DNA of 64,000 nt from Trichobilharzia regenti. Taxonomy: Eukaryota > Platyhelminthes > Trematoda > Strigeidida > Schistosomatidae. The stretch is taken from assembly GCA_944472135.2 (NCBI GenBank), contig OX235263.1:8415517-8479516 (forward strand), written 5' to 3'. The notes beneath the pieces are model-generated. The model was given only the letters and a program-made list of their open reading frames with translations. It did not search any database and was not told the origin of the DNA. Each line of letters starts with the position of its first letter. Position 1 is the stretch's first letter. Both the position numbers and the translations under genes were made by a program. Below, piece by piece: positions 21,475-31,289 of this stretch.

Positions 21475-21785
21475 AACAGTCTATATCCCAGAATCCATTT
21501 TACTTCGGAAGCAGAATCAGACGTCAGTGAACTACCATTTCTAAACTGCCTAGTTAAGAGGAGGGAAAACGGACATTCTGGTATATCTATATTCAGGAAG
21601 AAAACCCACACCAATAAATATTTAGACTTCAGATCATCACACGTCATAACAATGGAAGGGTATCACCTGTCTCAAGTCTTCTTAAACAGACAGACTCTTT
21701 GATAACGGATGCGAGGGAAAAAGAAGAAGAAATATCCAATATTACTGATACTCTCAAACGAAATAATTACCCAAAGAACTTTGAG
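21475..21785 (+). pseudogene. PLE RT thumb fragment, fourth family
   Basis: The plus strand reads LPFLNCLVKRRENGHSGI, FRKKTHTNKYLDFRSSH, then SLLKQTDSLITDAREKEEE and LKRNNYPKNF across two frames. This is the region after motif C in PLE RTs (ISFLD, a YRKPT-like motif, NGYP). Motifs A-C and the nuclease are missing. Mirror: 50,155-50,470. Confidence 0.65.
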
Positions 21786-22015
21786 GATTTCAGCATGAGC
21801 TGACATCAGTTAGAGAACCACTGGAAAACCTGGGAGTACTGGACAGCTGTTTCGTCCAACTAGTTCGGGACTCTTCAGCAGTACGCAGCCAACGAGATTC
21901 AAACGCAGGACCTTCCGAGTACAAGGCTAGCGAGCTCGTATACCATTAAGCCACTGGGACCCGATCCAATGGTCCTAGAATTCTAACTTCTGCCAATTCA
22001 CGACCGCTAATCAAT
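21786..22015 (-). mobile_element. Hammerhead SINE, minus strand
   Basis: A tRNA-promoter SINE read on the minus strand: A box-like CAGTGGCTTAATGGTATACG, a B box near 21,895-21,910 (GCGTTTGAATCTC), a hammerhead (21,836-21,884) and a tail ending TCAGCTCATGCTGAAATCC. Mirror: 49,925-50,155. Confidence 0.75.
21836..21884 (-). ncRNA. Hammerhead ribozyme, consensus core
   Basis: Minus strand, type I order: stem I GTACTG, core CTGAAGA (consensus CUGANGA), stem II GTCC/GGAC with a 10-nt loop, GAAA, the short palindromic stem III CAGCTG, cleavage triplet GTC, and the returning stem I CAGTAC. All consensus core positions are satisfied. Predicted cleavage lies after the C of GTC (plus-strand position 21,842). 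Activity is inferred. Confidence 0.75.
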
Positions 22016-22400
22016 GTGTTTGGCGACATCACCATCACTTGAATACCAATGAGATGCTCACTGGCGACTGGCCCTATTCAGGTAGGTAGTTACCTGGGTT
22101 CCAGTGGGAAGTCGTGACCAGTAGGGTGCAGCCGGTCGGGTGTGAGGACAAATACTCGCCACAGAAGACATTGGCTAGCGGTTGCGCTATGTCGTCAATT
22201 GGCAAAAGTTAGAATTCAAGGACCATTGGAACGGGTCCCAGTGGCTTAATGGTCTACGGGCTCGCCTTGTAACCGGAAGGTCCTGGGTTCGAACCCTGCC
22301 GGTGGGTGCGTACTGATGAAGAGTCCCAAACTAGGGTGAAACAGCTGTGCAGTAGCGAGCATCACATTCCTTTTCAAGAGGTAATTGGTAGAGATTGATA
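22016..22400 (+). mobile_element. Hammerhead SINE, plus strand, decayed ribozyme
   Basis: Full-length-looking unit: a leader (ATGCTCACTGGCGACTGGCC), the tRNA-like part (A box CAGTGGCTTAATGGTC at about 22,240; B box GGTTCGAACCC near 22,287-22,297) and a hammerhead at 22,310-22,355 with core ATGAAGA, stem II GTCC/GGGT and site GTGC. The core C3 and the triplet are mutated, so it is probably dead. Mirror: 49,570-49,920. Confidence 0.7.
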
Positions 22401-22700
22401 TCATTTAGAGAACCAACCATTGAAAATCATCCAGGACTGGATGACAGCTGGTACTGGACAGCTGTTTCATCCTAGTTTGGGACTCATCGACAGTACACAC
22501 CCATTGGAACATTAAGTCAGGTCCCAGTAGCTGAATGGTTTACGAGTTTGCCTTGTAACCTGAAGGTCCTCGCATTTAAACTCTTCTAGTGGAAGTGTGC
22601 TGCCAATGAGTCCCAAACTAGAACCGAACAGCTGTCTGGCAGTACTCCATTTTGCGTCTCAATGGTTCACTAACTGATATCAGCCTGTGATCAAAACATG
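22400..22700. mobile_element. Two SINE fragments with degenerate hammerheads
   Basis: A minus-oriented piece (22,430-22,500; core TCGATGA, GAAA and GTC kept) faces a plus-oriented piece (22,505-22,680; TGCCAATGAGTCCC, then CGAACAGCTGTC). Both keep the CAGCTG stem III and GTCC stem II, but their core bases are lost. Mirror: 49,240-49,520. Confidence 0.6.
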
Positions 22701-22799
22701 CAAAAAAATTCCAAATTATTAACTGATGACGTCTCGAGCACAAACTATTGCTCATAATCATATCAAGTTACTCACACAACTTTTTTCCTTCATTTATAT

Positions 22800-23760
22800 A
22801 CATGTGTGGAATCGATTTAATGCCTAAAACTAATAATGCTAGTAGAATATATGGTACAATTAAAATACATAAGCCAGGTTACCCCATACGACCAACAGTA
22901 GATTTTAGAAATACCCCCACGTATGAGTTATCAAAACACTTAGCTCTAATATTATGCCCCATTAGAAATCGTTCAAACTCTAGACTAACTAACTCATATG
23001 AAATGAAAAATAAACTAAATGACATTCAACTAGAGAATGATGAAACAATGGTTAGTTTTGATATAACTAGTCTTTATACTAATATACCAATCACTCAATA
23101 GCAGCCTTAGAAATAGTTAAGAAAGAACAAACTGCAGATCTTGAACTCACTCATAGAACGAAGATGAACATTGAAGAAATTATTTTAGGGATACAGTTAT
23201 GCCTCACATCTACTATCTTTAAATTCCAAGGCAAAATACATAGACAAACAGAAGGTGTAGCAATGGCTCTTAATACGTTTACTCCTACTCCCAAAATATG
23301 GTGGAGATATGTGGATGACACTTTCACACACAGTGTTAAAAACAGAACATCTCTCTATCTCTATAGCTTCTTGACACATATAAACTCACTAGTAGAGGGA
23401 ATAAAATCCACATTTGAATGGGAAAATGAATGAACAAGGAGAATTAGCTGTGATGTTAGATTGTGAAATAAAACGAATGGAAGAAGGCGAACTACACATT
23501 GGGGTTTATAAAAAGCCAACGCATTGTGCTAATAGATGTTTAGACTTTAATGCGTGTCATCCGTTGTCTGTCTATGAAGGCAGGCTTAGTTGAGTGTTTA
23601 ACAAACCAAGCAGTAGCACTAAGTAGCACAAGAAAAGACCTGAATGATGAAATTAGACAGAAAGAAGAGGCGTTGATGTTAAATAACTAACTATCCTTTA
23701 AAATTCATTAGGAAGATCAGAGAAGGTCAAAAGCAAAATAAAAATAATTGTGAAACTAAT
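22800..23760 (+). pseudogene. PLE RT, third family, motif B deleted
   Basis: SRIYGTIKIHKPGYPIRPTV, motif A VSFDITSLYTNIP, then a stop (23,099). Further on come GKIHRQTEGVAMA, joined directly to LNTFTPTPKI, and WWRYVDDTFTHSV. The right-arm mirror has about 20 residues between these two points (GSPISPIVADIF and following), so the left arm has lost the motif B core. After 23,433 the frame changes again (MLDCEIKRMEEGE, YKKPTHC). It is non-functional. Confidence 0.75.
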
Positions 23761-23799
23761 AATGATAAGATAAATAAGAAATAATATATCATCCACAAT

Positions 23800-24180
23800 A
23801 GTTTTACTATATAAGGAGGGGACATCTGAAACCCTCTCCACGTAGGATTCTTAATAAAGCAGAAATTAGGGTGGTGATGGCATTCAAACCTACAAGCTCT
23901 GTGGGTTGAAGGACTCTGTCAGTTGATCCAATTAAGCAAAATAATATAATTTATAAAATACCCTACAATGACTGTGAGTTAGGTCAACTACATAGGTCAA
24001 ACTAGTAGATCGGGGTTAATCAGATTGTCGGGACATAAGAATTTAGCTAAGGTAAGAATTGTTGACCCTGAAAAGATAAGTAATTTAGAAAAAAGCTCAG
24101 AGATTGCACTGCATGCATTAACACACAACCACACAATAGGGTGGGATAGCGTTAAAATTCTGATAAAGTAATCTAGGTAG
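23800..24180 (+). pseudogene. PLE GIY-YIG part, third family
   Basis: Broken frames read NIIYKIPYNDCELG, a damaged YIGQTSR region (near 23,985-24,005), HKNLAKVRIVDPEKISNLE and EIALHALTHNHTIGWD. This differs from the CSCGARYIGRT type of the other PLEs. It matches remnants at 1.6, 2.6-2.9, 27.7, 43.8 and 47.8 kb. Confidence 0.6.
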
Positions 24181-24689
24181 GTGGAGAGAGAGATTGATTA
24201 CTGAATCCTGCCTGGTTCATCTAGTCTACACCCAACACAGCACATGCAACAGAAATGACTCAATGCAAATACCAGAGATATGCATGGAAGATATTATTAC
24301 CACTAGTCAGTCAAATCAGAGGGGGAAAATAAATAATCTCAAAATTATGCTTCAATTCAAGCACATCACAACACTCTAACAAGTTACTTATTTATTTTGA
24401 CTATAAAAACACTCGTCTTATTTCCCATCTGATTGTATTTGATCAGTAACACTCATATTATTATTTCTGAATGTAAATTATCCCATATTGATTTTTATTC
24501 AAATGTCTAGTCAATTCCATACATGTAAATAAATGAAGGAAAAAAGTTGTGTAAGTAGTGCCTTGATGTGATTATGAGCGGCAATAGTTTGTGCTCGAAA
24601 AGCGGTCATCAGTTAATATTACTGTATAACATCACTGTGTGATTTATCAAAATAAAATCTTATCCATAATGGAGTTATACTCTACCACC

Positions 24690-25440
24690 ACAGTGCCCAA
24701 GTTTTATACTAATATCAATTTCAAATTAGTACGATATATATATGTAGGCTGGTAATCAAAGTATCTATAAATATACAAATAAATCATCTCTTAACTATAT
24801 TTCTCATGTGATACGTGTCATTTCAAGTAGACTTCTGTTCTACAATACAAGAAGGCTGAATGGATGGCTGATGCATAACTCATTTGTCAGTGGGGCCCGA
24901 GGGATTATCAATGAAGTGCACACTAATGTTGTTCATATCACATGAGTATACACGTGGAATTTAAACTCTCAAAGTATGAATTAATAGTAGTTACGTGTGA
25001 CTACGCATTAAACGGTTCATCATTTGATCGATGTAACATGTGTTCCTTCATACCTTCAGCAACAAATGACTTCACAAATAGAATAGATGTAAAGACATTG
25101 AAATCAGATGGTCAGCTCATCACTAAATGAGATCAGCCAGCCTTTTACCAACCGTTTCGGTTTTAGGCACCTAAACTTACTCAGTACTTGGTTTACTTTA
25201 GAAAATGTGATATTCCTAACCCTGTGATATGGAGGGGGGTGAGGCATACATACTGCTGTGTTTATAAACAAAATACACCTAGCTGGAATAAATATTCTTG
25301 TAAGTCCTACCTTAACAGAATTGTTGCCTGGATAGTGGTTAGACTGAACGCTGTTATCCGCATGATGTAAGTCGTTAAGACTATGTTAGAGGTGCAACAG
25401 CAGTAAGGTGTTTACCTAGAACAGTCAGTAGACTAGCTGT
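24690..25440. other. Unassigned arm sequence
   Basis: No protein recognised. The left arm has an uninterrupted AGTCCTACCTTAACAG site at about 25,300-25,315, where the right arm carries a solo LTR. Confidence 0.5.
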
Positions 25441-25800
25441 CTGCTACCAGAAAAGATCAGTAACAGGGTGGGATTTTCGGTAATGAACGAACCAACCCAG
25501 CAGGAACGAATTGTGCAACAAATATGCAGGAAGAAATGGAGGTGGATTGGCTGGCCATACTCTGAGAAAACAAACCATCAAGTGAGTGACATCACACCCC
25601 AGGCCATCGCTCGAGTGGAATCTGATTGGGAAGCGGCAAGTTGTTCGCCAGTGTTAGGGTGACGTGGAGGAGGTTATGTGAAGAGGAGATGAAAGCATGA
25701 GGGCAGATGAGAAGCCAGAGGATGAAAACGTTGGCAGAGAACCAAACGCAATGGAGACGTGCGGCTGAAGTCATATGTTCCACTAGGAACTAAAAGAAAC
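25440..25800 (+). pseudogene. RTE LINE C-terminal fragment
   Basis: The plus strand reads [18 protein letters not shown], then SDITPQAIARVESDWE, RLCEEEMKA-like and an ending SYVPLGTK, which stands for EALCSTRN in other frames. It is 5'-truncated with the 3' end at about 25,805. Mirror: 45,760-46,110. Confidence 0.65.
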
Positions 25801-26440
25801 AATAATTGTAATGCTGCCTTTTCACCTCGACTTATCTTGAGGTAGTAAGGTTCGTGTATGAACACGTTGTATGTGAGTACGCGACAGCCCTCAAGCAGTT
25901 ATCGCCTCTGGTCTGAGGTCATACCACACTAATAATTTTTCAAGAAGAAATCAATTTTGATAGTGTGGGCAGCTGGGAAGTTGTAGCCACACGAATACAC
26001 ACACACACACAATACACACTTCCATAAGCATACAAAGCTTGAATGACTCATTGATTGATTGATTGCGTTATCAAGGTACAACTGACTCTTTATTCAATCG
26101 AAAAGCTAAAACTGTTTTATAAGATGAACTGAGCTATCAACCATACTAGTTGATAGTATGACCAGGTGATCACTACTCACAAATTAAACTCTATAATTCA
26201 TTCAGATAACCTTAAAATGAACTGATATCAAAATACGGAGCAGCCATTCGTCAATACGTATGTATATATTATGAAAAAACCTTATATTGTCAGTTGATAT
26301 TGAACTAGAATAATTAAAACAGATAAAAAATCGATTAAACAGATGCCTCTTTTAGAATTTCCTAACGTTGAGGTTATTGAACAAAAAGACTATTCTTTAC
26401 GATACCTTCTTCAAGTATTGGTTTGTAGGGATTTGAATGT
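25800..26440. other. Unassigned arm sequence with CA microsatellite
   Basis: (CA)n at 25,995-26,010. No gene. Mirror: 45,140-45,750. Confidence 0.5.
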
Positions 26441-26740
26441 TTGGTTTCAGGATTTCATCGTGAGCTGACATCAGTTAGAGAACCGTTGGAAAACCTGGTA
26501 GCACTATGTCGTGAATTGCCTGAAGTTGGAATCCATGCATCGACGATTGGATAGGGTGCCAGTGACTAACTGGTCGACGAGCTAGCTCGCACCGTGGCGG
26601 TGGGTGCGCAATAGTGAAGGGTCCCAAACTGCGACAAAACAGCTTTCCAATACTCCCAGGTTTTCTAATGGTTCTCTAACTGATATCAGCTCATAACTTA
26701 ATCCTGTAACCGATAAATTCTTCATTAAATTGTCGGATAT
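26440..26740 (+). mobile_element. Hammerhead SINE, decayed
   Basis: Partial inverted ends (GAGCTGACATCAGTTAGAGA at the left, TCTCTAACTGATATCAGCTC at the right) and a hammerhead-like segment at 26,608-26,660: AATAGTGAAGGGTCCC, ACAAAACAGCTTTCCAATA. The core and stem II are mutated. The tRNA A box is weak (GTGACTAACTGGTCGACGAG). Mirror: 44,860-45,130. Confidence 0.55.
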
Positions 26741-27360
26741 CAGCCAGTGGTCTAGGCTTAATGATTTTACCCTAAATCCCCCTCTAAATGTCAGACAATT
26801 AACTTCGCCTTCAAGCATAAATGAGATCTGCCAGAACTGGTTCGTTCACATGATGCTTGTAACATAGCATTCAGGGCACTGAAGTAGAAACCATGCCAAG
26901 CATTAAATACCTTAGAATAGTTCTCTCCCATGTAGCCTTCTTTGGTCCCCCCCCCCACATATCTTGTCTATTTCCGAGAAAATGTTACGTCTAACTTACT
27001 ACATTAGGAAGTTAAGACAATCAGGTAGGTGTATCTCTCAACCTGTGCTTTTATATAGTTTTTCAACTGTTTTATCTTACCTATTGTACTTTACTATGGT
27101 GTATTTCATAGAGTATTAAAGCTGGTCAATTGGGAAAATGGTATAGTGCTACTTAGTCAGCTCGTTACTGCTGTAATCGATAGACACCTGAACTCATGTG
27201 AGAAATGGTCTAAATGCCTATTGTCTGACTATCAATACCTTCCCTGTATTTTCAAATCCCCCTACTCTTGCATCTCATCAGGTAGGAGGATTAGAAGTCA
27301 TTATAAAGACTATATGCTCGTACAACCAAGGTCAGAAACTCTACAATATCATTGATATAA
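26740..27360 (+). pseudogene. CR1 LINE RT C-terminal fragment
   Basis: The plus strand reads WSRLNDFTLNPPLNVRQLT, SISEKMLRLTYYIRKLRQSG, VLLYSFSTVLSYLLY and DRHLNSCEKWSKCLLSDYQ, interrupted by frameshifts and a poly-C run at 26,950-26,960. Same family as 12-15 kb, diverged. Mirror: 44,220-44,800. Confidence 0.7.
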
Positions 27361-27921
27361 GAATAAAACTTGTCCACTGTGGCAGAGTAGAGTATAATTC
27401 CATTGTGGGTAAAATTTATTTTGATAAATGCTCACAGTGTTATACAGTAGTAATATTTACTTATGACTACGTTTTGAGCACATCTCATTGCTCATAGTCA
27501 TATCAAGACCCTACTCACAACTTTCCAACTTCGTTTATATAATTCCATTATTTTTCATCACTTGATTTTATTGATAGTAGTAATTTCCATATTTCCGGTA
27601 TGAGTGATGCGTCACTTATTATTGCACGTGTTGGGTGTAGACTCAATGAACCAGGCAGGATTCAGTAGTCAACCTGTACCTATGTTGCTTTTTAGAATTT
27701 TAACCCTCTCCCACCCTTTTGGATGGTTGTGTCTTAATGCAAGCAACGCGACTTCTGAGTTTTTTTTCTAAATTACTTTTCTTTTCGGGGTCCGTCATTC
27801 TAACCTTGGCAAATTTTTATGTTCTGACAGGCGATCTGAGTACTCCTTATCTACTAGTTTGAACAGTGTGATTGACCTAACTCACAGTCATTGCAAGCTA
27901 TTTTGTAAATTATATTATTTT

Positions 27922-28311
27922 CAAGTATTAGTTTTGTAGGGATTTTGTTTGATTGCATGGAGGATTTCATCATGAGCTGACATTAGTTAGAGAACCACTG
28001 GAAAACCTGGGAGTACTGGACAGCTATTTCGTCCTAGTTTGGGACTCTTCAGCAGTACGCACCCACCGGGATTCGAATCCAGGACCTTCCGGTTACAAGG
28101 CTAGCGAGTTCGTATACCATTAAGCCACTGGGACCCGATCCAATGGTCCTTGAATTCTAACTTCTGCCAATTCACGACATAGCGCGACCACTTCGCAATG
28201 TCTTCGATGAGTTACTGCCTCATCTTCAACCTGCTTTACCCGACTGGTCACGGCTTCCCACTAGAACTCCAGGTTAACTACCTGAATAGGCCAGTCACTA
28301 GTGAGCATGAG
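27922..28311 (-). mobile_element. Hammerhead SINE monomer, 390 bp, with TSD
   Basis: Complete unit on the minus strand. It is flanked by ATTATATTATTTT at 27,909-27,921 and 28,312-28,324. It holds a leader (CTCATGCTCACTAGTGACTGG), a tRNA-like A box (CCCAGTGGCTTAATGG) and B box (GGATTCGAATCCC), the hammerhead at 28,013-28,058, and a 3' part ending CCCTACAAAACTAATACTTG. The right arm has a dimer of this element at the same site. Confidence 0.85.
28013..28058 (-). ncRNA. Hammerhead ribozyme, consensus core
   Basis: Minus strand: stem I GTACTG (28,058-28,053), core CTGAAGA (28,052-28,046), stem II GTCC/GGAC with loop CAAACTA, GAAA (28,030-28,027), stem III TAGCTG, triplet GTC ending at 28,019, and stem I CAGTAC. 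Every conserved position matches the hammerhead consensus. Confidence 0.75.
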
Positions 28312-28599
28312 ATTATATTATTTTGTCTAATTGGGTCAACCAACAGGGTCCTTTAACCTACAGAGCTTGTCCAAACTTAGTGAGTTTGTACGTTTAAATG
28401 CCACTCTAATTCCTGCTTTATTAAGAACCCTAAATAGAGTCCCAGATGTCTCCTCTTCACACGGTAAAACTACTGAAGATGACTTATATTCTTTCTTATT
28501 TAGGTTATCATTATTAGATCAAATAAAGTATAATTATATTTCAATAGTTTACACACAATGATAAGTTTTGTGATTAGTAATATTTCGAGCAAAATTACT

Positions 28600-28674
28600 G
28601 CCCGTGTTCACACCACTGTTGGAATTATTTTATTCCATAAAACAATTCCAACAGTGGTGTGAACACAGACGGGC
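28600..28674. repeat. Long hairpin, 27-bp stem
   Basis: GCCCGTGTTCACACCACTGT and seven more bases pair with the inverse at 28,645-28,674, around a loop of about 17 nt rich in A and T. The right stem has a small bulge (ACA). It is present in both arms (42,480-42,554). Confidence 0.8.
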
Positions 28675-28809
28675 ATGTTTGACTTTATTGTCGCTTGAAA
28701 AAGAGAATACGTTCAGCGAAGAGACTCTTTTCGGCGAATTCATTCACATAGCTGTACAATCGCATGCATATATAATTCTTTGTGTGTGTGTGTACATGAG
28801 GTTTGTGGA

Positions 28810-29506
28810 ACTCTAGGGTACCCTTATACACTAAACGAAACCTGATCCGTTCACTCAGCTACAGAGTTCGCAGAATTTGCACCCCGACGCCATAGAAGAT
28901 GAAGTGGATAATCTCAAGAGAATCCTCGCCGAGAATTGTTATCTAGAAAGATTTATTGCACAAAAGCTGCCTGTGTTTAGCGTCCCGAAAAACCTACTCT
29001 ACATGAACCTTCAATTCAATGGAGATATATCTGCGGAAACACTAAGAAATCGTCTGTCGCGCTCAATTAAGAAGACCTTCTTCGCAGCTGAACTACGACT
29101 AACCTTCTCCACAAAACCTATGATTCATGTGAACGTGAAAGATAAGCTACCACTGCTGGTCTCATCAGTGTGTATTTATCAATTCACCTGCTCGTGTGGA
29201 GCCAGGTATGTCGGCCGTACCCAGCGTTCGCTTTCCAAACGTATCACCGAACACCTACCAACATGGTTTTACAAAGGAGAAAATCGATGCCCCCGCACCT
29301 CCATCTTAGAACATCTGATAGAATCCGGACACCAAGCTACACCGCAAACAAACTTCAAAGCCGCCAAAAGAGTAAGAAGTAGTCTTCCTAAAAGTGTACG
29401 AATCAGGCTTCTTCAAACTGCAGAAGCAATGGCGATTCACTTGCTAAGTCCTCAACTCAGCATACAGAATAAGTTCGTTCAATCACTACACTTGCGATGG
29501 ACGTAA
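28810..29506 (+). pseudogene. PLE C-terminal half with GIY-YIG
   Basis: Homology starts at YTKRNLIRSLSYRVRRIC (about 28,825). The frame 28,877-29,506 (209 codons) holds LLYMNLQFNGDISAETLRN, LRLTFSTKPM, VCIYQFTCSCGARYVGRTQR (GIY-YIG core with YVGRT), EHLPTWFYKGENRCPR and the usual ending LHLRWT. The nuclease looks intact. The RT up to the thumb is absent. Mirror 41,654-42,277 has two compensating frameshifts around GEIDAPHLHLRTSDK. Confidence 0.8.
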
Positions 29507-29904
29507 TCTATCTTATTACCTGACAAGTAAATTCTACCTAATCTTTTTTCTATTCTGTCTCTTCATTAGTATTATTTTGTCTTCTCAACTGTAATATTTT
29601 GCATTTTCAACTTTCCTGTTCTCTACCGTCACCTGATTCAAATTCTAAACCTAATTATCACAGTTACTGACCTGACCAACGCTCGATTTCTAGTCATTTA
29701 TGCTACGTCATCCAACTTATTTGCTCGATTTCAGTTCTAATTTAAGTGGCATTATTATCTACCCCACTTCTACTTAGTCTCTACCTGTAATTACCTCTGT
29801 TGCTACCCTGACCTAAGTTGAAACATTTTAGTCAATTATATTACGTCATCTAACTTGCTAACTCAATCTTAGTTGCTTTAGTTGCTGTCTAATTAACCTT
29901 GTTT
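29507..29904. other. PLE 3' flank, repeated TACGTCATC motif
   Basis: Non-coding. Blocks of the form TTACGTCATCTAACTT recur at about 29,700 and 29,840, and also near 19,690 and 21,255. This suggests short tandem sub-repeats in the PLE 3' region. Confidence 0.45.
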
Positions 29905-29908
29905 CTAT

Positions 29909-30962
29909 TGTGGTGAGAGCAGGCTGCTAGCCGATTGGTTGGCACTAATCTACGTTAAGGTCTAGGTCACTAATATGGGCCGTGAAGAAGCCTGAGTCAA
30001 CAACCAATCACAGCAAAGTTAACGTGGCAAAATATGATTCGCAGAGAGAACTCTATTTGTCAAGGAATCCCGAAACAACCAATCAGAAGCCGGCGTTTGT
30101 CTACCTAAACAACCAATCAGATGACTGCGCTTGTCTATAATAATGTAGTTGGAATATGTATAAATACGTGTTGATTTTCATAATAAAACGATCTGTTGCC
30201 TGGCCCTTGTCTTCTGTTGTTACATTTGGTGTCGCTGCCTACCGACAAATGAAAAGCCTATACCCTGCAGTTTTTGATGGAGACATATGGATCTTCGGGC
30301 AGGACTTCAAGGCTTCTGCGCAGTTGAGTGGCGTTCAAGATCTGTCAGCGATGGAGCTGCTACTTGAGACGCTGCTGGGAGGTCGGGCGAAAGCAGCATA
30401 TGAAGGTGTGGGCCGAAGTATGGACGAATGTTCGACAGGGTCAGGCAAACAGTTTCCAAAGTGGGAAGGACCATATATGGTCACTTCGAGATGGGGTTAC
30501 GCAGACACAGTCGCAATGGCGAACAATGAGAGGCGCGTGAACGTCAGCGAGCTCCAGAAATGGATACAGCGAGACAAGCCAACGATGACGCCTGCACCAA
30601 GTAGATCAAGCCGACTTCAGTCGCACGTATTTGACGGGGGGACGAGTGTGGTGAGAGCAGGCTGCTAGCCGATTGGTTGGCACTAATCTACGTTAAGGTC
30701 TAGGTCACTAATATGGGCCGTGAACAAGCCTGAGTCAACAACCAATCACAGCAAAGTTAACGTGGCAAAATATGATTCGCAGAGAGAACTCTATTTGTCA
30801 AGGAATCCCGAAACAACCAATCAGAAGCCGGCGTTTGTCTACCTAAACAACCAATCAGATGACTGCGCTTGTCTATAATAATGTAGTTGAAAGATGTATA
30901 AATACGTGTTGATTTTCATAATAAAACGATCTGTTGCCTGGCCCTTGTCTTCTGTTGTTACA
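29909..30962 (+). mobile_element. Deleted LTR retrotransposon, left arm only
   Basis: 1,054 bp with two 316-bp LTRs (29,909-30,224 and 30,647-30,962). They begin TGTGGTGAGAG, end GTTGTTACA and differ by very few bases. The 4-bp duplication CTAT lies at 29,905-29,908 and 30,963-30,966. The right arm has the empty site near 41,248-41,262. A TGG-starting primer-binding-like site follows the left LTR (30,227), and a purine-rich stretch (ACGGGGGGACGAG) precedes the right LTR. Only 422 bp of internal sequence remain. It is probably Ty3/Gypsy-type and cannot move by itself. Confidence 0.9.
30249..30668 (+). pseudogene. Gag start fused to integrase end
   Basis: A 139-codon frame running from the internal region a little way into the right LTR. 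The first part (YPAVFDGDIWIFGQDFKASA, MELLLETLLGGRAKAAYE) looks like a Gag N-terminus. The second (GKQFPKWEGPYMVTSRWG, VNVSELQKWIQR) looks like the integrase C-terminal domain with its W-x-GP-x-x-V core. The join near SMDECSTGSGK marks an internal deletion of everything else (protease, RT, RNase H, most of integrase). The frame has stayed open across the deletion, possibly by chance. I chose the ATG just after the LTR. Confidence 0.7.
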
Positions 30963-30966
30963 CTAT

Positions 30967-31285
30967 ATTAGATCATTCTTTTATTACCTGATCAATTATC
31001 TAAACTTGACAAACCTCCTGTACACACACAAATAATTACATATAAATGCGATTGTATAGCTACGTGAATGAATGTGCCGTCGAAAAATGTCTCTTCGCTG
31101 AACGTCTTCTCTTTTTCATATGACTTTATTTTCACTGCTGATACCAAGAAATCTGCTATAATTAATCTCCAAATATTTATTTTGGTGTTTTCCAGTAAAT
31201 TAGATGCGATATTGTACCAAATGCTGATAGTTCCACACTGTATCATAAGTACTGTTTTGGAATAAAGCAAATTATTATTAGTTTT
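30967..31285. other. PLE boundary sequence
   Basis: Contains the block CGATTGTATAGCTACGTGAA and TGTCTCTTCGCTGAACG. It also holds a CR1 3'-UTR-like piece (ATACTGTGATACAG-like on the minus strand near 31,240). No gene. Confidence 0.45.
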
Positions 31286-31289
31286 TTAT

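Larger units (their letters stand above)
22700..24690 (+). mobile_element. Third PLE family, left-arm copy
   Basis: A 2-kb PLE: a 5' hairpin/hammerhead-like terminus (about 22,715-22,785), RT (22,800-23,760), GIY-YIG (about 23,940-24,180) and a 3' end that repeats the same terminus in inverted order (24,550-24,690). Mirror: 47,165-49,215. All frames are broken. Confidence 0.75.
27380..28590 (-). pseudogene. Third-family PLE 3' half, with SINE inside
   Basis: Minus-strand remnant of the same PLE family as 22.7-24.7 kb (3' end at 27,380, GIY-YIG tail near 27,700-27,880, upstream part 28,325-28,570). A SINE at 27,922-28,311 interrupts it between copies of ATTATATTATTTT. Mirror: 42,570-44,170. 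Confidence 0.65.
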
